DNA of 64,000 nt from Pterois miles. Taxonomy: Eukaryota > Chordata > Actinopteri > Perciformes > Scorpaenidae. The notes under the pieces are model-generated. The model had not been told where the DNA came from and ran no database searches. It was given only the letters and a program-made list of their open reading frames with translations. The translations under genes and the position numbers were made by a program. The DNA lies in assembly GCA_947000775.1 (NCBI GenBank), contig CAMQGK010000634.1, positions 18,930,501-18,994,500 of the forward strand, given 5' to 3'. Shown here piece after piece: positions 59,901-64,000 of the stretch; position 1 is the first letter of the stretch, and each line of letters starts with the position of its first letter.

Positions 59901-62322
59901 TTGTCGGTTTCTATGGCAGGGAAATACGGTTAAAATTGTGTTGGAAGTGCAACAAACAGTAGTACTCCTGACTTCACAAACCTCATTGTTGTGTATCAGC
60001 AATCTAGCAAGCTGATGGGAGCTTTTTAACATCTTTTAGCTCATTGTTGTGGTTCAATCTCGGTGCTCTCTCATGCTCTCATGCTATTTCATAGTTTTCA
60101 TTATTTACAGTTTGTTTCACCTATCATGTATACAGGTAGTGTGATTGCCTCTCATTGGTTGTTGATACTATATAGGTAAGGTCACATCCGTTTTGTTTGT
60201 TAAATGCCCTGATGAAGACCTGCGGCGGTCGAAACATTTCAACTTTTTTTAAAGGCCTTTTAATATTCCTTCCTCATTGCCACTAATATTTTGGAGTGCC
60301 TGAATTGACTTCCTGTTTGTCCTGATTTTTTTCCCCATTTTACGCTCTCATCAGGTGTTTTCAGCAAAAAAGCTCTTGTAAATCAACCGTATACTACTTG
60401 CCCAGCAAAAAGACAAATTTGGTGTCTAGCTGGTGAACATAGTGGAGTATTTAGCCACTAAAGAGCCAAATATTTCCCTCAGGAGTTGGTGGAAACCAAA
60501 ACAGAGCTAAAAGGAGATTGAGTGGTGGATTAATGAGAACAGGTGGTCAGAAAGAGGACTGCAAATGAAAGCTAATGCTGCTCTGCGTCCGCTGGATGTG
60601 TAAATAGGCAAATTCATTCCCCATAACAACTTTATGAGGTGATCATTTGTCAGTGTTTATAGCTTGACCCGCTGCCTCCAAAGAAAGCAGTTATGCCACT
60701 TTAAAGTCATGATATTCTCACAGATTTCATCTTTTTATTGCTTTACAACATGATTTGCTATGTTATGCATACATAGGACCTTGGCAGATGTGGATAAGGA
60801 TGGTCAGCTACAAGCTGATGAGTTTATTCTGGCCATGCACCTGGTGGACATGGCTAAAACCGGCCGACCTCTTCCCCTCACGCTGCCTCAAGACCTGGTT
60901 CCTCCCTCTCTCAGGTAAGATGCACACACAGAGTGACTGGATTTGATAATACATTCATTATTGTAACAGCAAATATTCATTTTGTTTTCATTTCAGGGGA
61001 GGAATCAAGCCTAGCGAACTTGTTAATGGAACTGGACCCTATATAACTCCCTGTTTAATAGACACACCAGAGATAGAACCTGCACAAAAGACCAAGAGCA
61101 GTGGTATGGCATGTCCTGCATACTGAATGTTTTGCGATAATCTTGATAATCTTGACTTTTTGGTCTTCCTCTGTGTTATGGCTGTCTCTTCCTCTTCTCC
61201 TTAGTATCCTTCGAGGACAAGCTGAAGGAAAACTTTGCGCGAGGCAGCGCCGAGCTGGAGAAACGCCGACTGGCTCTGGAGGAAGAGCAGAGAAAGGAGA
61301 GGGAGAGGAGAGAGAGGGAGGAGAGGGAGGCTCATGAGAGGAGGGAGAGGGAGGCGAGGGAGCAGGAGAACCGGAGGAGGCTGGAGGAGGAGAGGCGGTT
61401 GGAGAGGCAGAGGGAGATGGAGAGGCAGAGGGAGGAGGAGAGGCTGAGAGAGTTGGAGAGGAAGGAGGTGAGTGGTAGGAGCCTCACCTGTGAGCTGCTG
61501 AAGATTACCATGTCTGGTGGTGACCATGTTCTTTTGTGCTTTCAGGCGGCGAAGCAGGAGATGGAGCGCCAGCGGAGGGAGGAGTGGGAGCGCGGGAAGA
61601 GAGAGGAAATGGGCCGGAGGAGAGAGGGGGAGCAGGAAGAGATCTCCAGACTCAGGGCCAAAAAGAAGAGTCTAGAGTTGGAGCTGGAGGCTGTGGTGAG
61701 CATTCAGAAAGTGCGCTTATAATCTTGCAAAAAATTATGGGCACACTCTGATATCAGTCGCCGGGTCTCGCAGGGCAACAAGCACAAGCAGATCTCAGAC
61801 CGTCTCCGTGACGCTCAGAGCAAGAGGCGGATTCTGAAGGCAGAGGTAGACCTCGTCAATCAGAAGAGAGACTCACGCATCATAGAGATCAACACGCTGC
61901 AGCTCCAGTTTGAGGTTAAAGACATGCTTTCTCTTCCTCCCTGTTAAGCATTTAAATTATTCCCATGAATGTTTGTTTTCATTTTCCTCCCTGTGTGTTT
62001 GCCGAAGGACTGGCAGAGAAAGCTCTCCCAGCTGGTCCCAGAACAACAGAGGCTGACAGAGAAGCTACGAAACATCAACCTCAACAAAATTTCCTGTGGG
62101 TGACAAATGCCTGCTTGCACAACACACGGTCATCATATCGGTTATCTCGCTTGCCTCTGACCTTTTGACCCTTGCCTTGTAGCGGTGACTCTGACCTCTC
62201 TGACCGGGACTGTGACGGAGAAAAGCGTGAACTGCCGGAGGCTGAAGGACCAACTTGACACTCTGGAGAGGGAGACCACAGACAAACTGGCCCAGATGGA
62301 GCAGTACAACAAGGAGCTTAAG
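44238..62322 (+). CDS. itsn2: Intersectin-2, 5' part with EH1, EH2 and coiled coil (partial, continues right; CDS from 44303)
   Basis: Intersectins are endocytic scaffolds: EH domains bind NPF proteins such as epsins, the coiled coil binds Eps15, and later SH3 domains (outside the window) bind dynamin and WASP. Coding exons: 44303-44309, 53285-53377, 53474-53537, 53883-54058, 54207-54428, 56638-56731, 59129-59271, 59545-59608, 60777-60914, 60997-61103, 61205-61467, 61546-61695, 61774-61914, 62008-62095, 62183-62322. They sum to 1,890 nt (630 codons) without a break. EH1 starts with WAITPEERGKHDKQF, with its calcium loop DMDSDGKMDRQEF at 59-71. EH2 follows WAVPQGSRLKYRQQF, with DVDKDGQLQADEF at 292-304. 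Arg/Glu-rich coiled coil runs from about 385. SLLDLGSSSSNSSSTTSLAS and NSPKTGASDWAVPQ favour ITSN2 over ITSN1. The start is fixed by an in-frame TGA at 44258; 44238-44302 is 5' UTR. Exon 14 uses a weak GTGGGT donor. Confidence 0.93.
44873..44941. repeat. G-run and GT microsatellite
   Basis: Two runs of nine to eleven G separated by GGTGTGTGTG lead into about 16 GT repeats. The G runs could form a quadruplex and the GT tract is prone to Z-DNA; both are predictions from composition. Confidence 0.85.
45880..47440. repeat. Long inverted repeat / foldback element in itsn2 intron
   Basis: The left arm (about 45885-46320) and right arm (about 47040-47440) are inverted copies. Left TTAGAGGTGCTGGTAGGC pairs with right GCCTACCAGCACCTCTAA. 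Left CTCCTCAGCTGCGTAAAGTT pairs with right AACGTTACGCAACTGAGGAG. Left CTACTTTATGCAAATCAGGG pairs with right CCTTATTTGCATAAAGTAG. About 720 bp of unique spacer separates the arms. A related fragment lies at 63265-63470 (CCAGGCTAGCTGTTTC and TTTATGCTAGCTAAGCTAA). Confidence 0.8.
51095..52018. repeat. Interspersed repeat with nested insertion
   Basis: The outer part begins ATAGACTGTATATAAAGATG and includes CGCCCCCTGGTGGCTGG, both frequent in fish repeats. It resumes near 51920 and ends near 52018. Inside (about 51331-51920) is another common repeat, from ATTACCTCCGCCAAGGAGG through CTTATGGACGGATTTTGATG to GGAGGTCTGCGCTCTCCGAG. Confidence 0.6.
52026..52892. mobile_element. hAT-like non-autonomous element with TAGGGTGACCATATTTT terminus
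   Basis: Left end TAGGGTGACCATATTTTC and right end ACATCTGGTCATCCTAT form inverted termini. The flanking words AACCGGGATGC and GAAACCGGGACAGTCCC, typical of this fish hAT MITE, are also inverted. A 20-base C run (about 52270-52291) lies inside. The open frame at 52300-52695 on the minus strand has no domain I can recognise. Confidence 0.65.
54429..56637. other. itsn2 intron 5, includes second TAGTTGCAGC MITE
   Basis: Positions about 55320-55607 match the MITE at 18056-18425: TTTTCTGACATTTTATAGACC and ATAGTTGGTAGTTGCAGCC. It is truncated on its left. Nothing else is recognised in this intron. Confidence 0.65.
56732..59128. other. itsn2 intron 6, with repeat fragments
   Basis: Positions about 57290-57400 contain GGATGGATTGCCACGAAATA and a diverged copy of a fish repeat seen in many introns. 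Next to it, AGGGCTGGGTGATATG (57405) begins another MITE. Positions 57540-57840 are dense in AAGTATACTT words. No exon is seen. Confidence 0.5.
59609..60776. other. itsn2 intron 8
   Basis: It contains CCTGATGAAGACCTGCGGCG (60210), a word of a common fish repeat. Otherwise nothing is recognised. Confidence 0.4.
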
Positions 62323-64000
62323 GTCAGTGGTCAGCACAGACTAATTCAGGATACGAAGGATGGTAATGACCTTTTTTTTTTAGCCCATCTCAAAGCAGTT
62401 TAGACTTTGAATTCAACACAACCCAACTTAGTCCAGGTGAGGCCAGTACAGAGAGCGAAAAACCCAAGACTTTGATGTTTATGTCACCCGTAGATTTTTT
62501 TTAAGCGATCACTTTGTAGCTTTGAAGAGGTTTAGGTTAGGGTAAACCTGTCCCTAAACATAGCCATTTTATAGACAATGCTACTGTGTTTATTCTATGG
62601 TATGGAAATCAAAAAAGTAGACTCTTTAAGTTGTGTCTTACTTCTAGATGTGTAATCATCATATTAAACAGAAATAATGCGTAATATTTTGTCACTCTAA
62701 GTTTAAACAACACTAAGACTATGCAACTCTAACAATAACTGATGCAAACTTAGTCACTTAACTCATATAATCAAGATAAAATAAGCAAGTTTTAAGAGTG
62801 TACTAAAGGATTTCCATGACAGAAATGAATGAAAAGCAATGGTTACCTGCAATAATAAAATAAAAATAATTTAAAAAAACATGTAGTATACTTTCAAAAT
62901 AGATCAGCAAATGTGTTATGTTTACACAGTTTTTTAAGGAGCTAAAGCTTGGTCTTTTATAGGTGCTAAATGCGAGATTGGGAGCATTTCAATTGCCTCC
63001 GCGTAGCTCTCAACATGGCGACGGCTGAGCTGACGGCTCACATCTTATGAGTAACAGTGAAAATAATGGTAGCAGTGCTGACGGAGCTAACACTGCTTAT
63101 ACCTGAGGGGTAACCGTAGGGTGGGTGCTACGTTTCCACTCTGGATATTGTATACAGCACCTTTAAGTCTTCACATTAAAATTTTTGAAAATGGCCATTA
63201 AATAAATTGAAGTGAGAAGATTGACATCACTCTCATATCTGCGCATTGAGTACGCTAGAGCCGAGACGTGATTAGCTTAGCTTAGCTTAGCATAAAGACT
63301 GGAAGAAATAGTTTTATGTAAATCCCTGTACAATGATGTGTCATAGTTACATTTATGTTTTTACACTAATTAGTGAGCTTTAGATGTGCTGGGTGGTGTA
63401 TTTTTTTCAGAAAGAGCCAGGCTAGCTGTTTCTAGTCTTTATGCTAGCTAAGCTAATAAACTAGCTGACTGACGCGAAAGTGGCAATTTTTTTTTAACTC
63501 ATTTAACTCTGCAAGAAAGCAAATAAGTGGATTTTCCAAAACTATTCCTTTAAGCAGAAAAACCTGATTGGCTCTTGAGGCCTTAACTTTTTTAGCGAAA
63601 CCTGTACTGAGTCATTATTCAAGATGAGAATTGTGTATTTTCCAAATAAAGCAACAAAAAAAAAAAAGCACCGTAACTATGATGGATTACACCAACCACT
63701 GCTGTGAAATCTTGTTCTGCTGGTTGTGGTAACTTTAGAGTTTCACCCGCAGGAAGAAATGTTACCTAACTGTTATTGCACACATACAGACTGAGACGTG
63801 CTGGCAGAAAGCCTGAAAATTCAATACCCGTAATGAATGATGTCAATCTGATACTAATAACCTGCTCTTTCTCTTTTGGTCTGTCCAATTATTTTCTTTT
63901 CTTAACTGCTTTTTAAAGCTTTTAACCCCTTTCTTTCCGTCTCTTTTTCCTCTGCTTCCCTCTACCTGGACATTATTTCTTCATGCTCTTTTCTTCTCTG
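62323..64000. other. itsn2 intron 15 to the window edge
   Basis: No further exon could be placed. Positions 63265-63470 hold TTAGCTTAGCTTAGC-type MITE sequence related to the inverted repeat in intron 1. The last 120 bp are strongly pyrimidine-rich, as before a splice acceptor, so the next exon probably lies just beyond the edge. Confidence 0.5.

Noticed and set aside
61201..61527. Minus-strand leucine/proline-rich open frame of 108 codons
   Set aside because: It is the antisense of the GAG/AGG-rich itsn2 coiled-coil exon.

Overview
The window is nuclear DNA of a teleost fish, probably a percomorph. The evidence is small vertebrate-type exons with GT-AG introns, close orthologues of NBAS, DDX1 and intersectin-2, and interspersed repeats familiar from fish genomes (hAT-like MITEs, a Tc1 fragment, a non-LTR retrotransposon tail). 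There are no operons, CRISPR arrays or bacterial features. I saw no tRNA or rRNA gene. Species and chromosome cannot be read from the sequence.  Layout. (1) 1-3257, minus strand: the first three coding exons of nbas; the gene continues off the left edge. (2) 3577-11270, plus strand: a complete ddx1 gene in 26 coding exons whose join gives exactly 740 codons plus stop. It stands head to head with nbas, with 319 bp between the start codons. (3) 11271-18680: repeat-rich intergenic DNA, including a nested transposon stack (13309-16910). (4) 18752-33193, plus strand: a very large, apparently intronless coding region that I do not recognise. It is built from about 24 copies of one roughly 100-residue module plus acidic linkers, and a 2,466-bp block has been tandemly amplified inside it. 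Four breaks in reading frame all lie in runs of A and cancel to zero net shift over 4,814 codons. (5) 33194-35560: 3' flank and repeats. (6) 35560 to the right edge, plus strand: the 5' part of itsn2, with two inferred non-coding 5' exons, a start in a very short first coding exon at 44303, a 9-kb first coding intron, both EH domains and about 260 residues of coiled coil. The gene runs off the right edge after 630 visible codons.  How the genes relate. nbas (Golgi-ER transport and nonsense-mediated decay) and ddx1 (RNA helicase) are neighbours in other vertebrates and here share one compact intergenic promoter region. itsn2 is an endocytic scaffold with no evident link to them. The repeat-module gene between ddx1 and itsn2 is the strongest candidate for something undescribed; its sequence gives no function that I can name. 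MYCN, which follows DDX1 in mammals, is not in this window.
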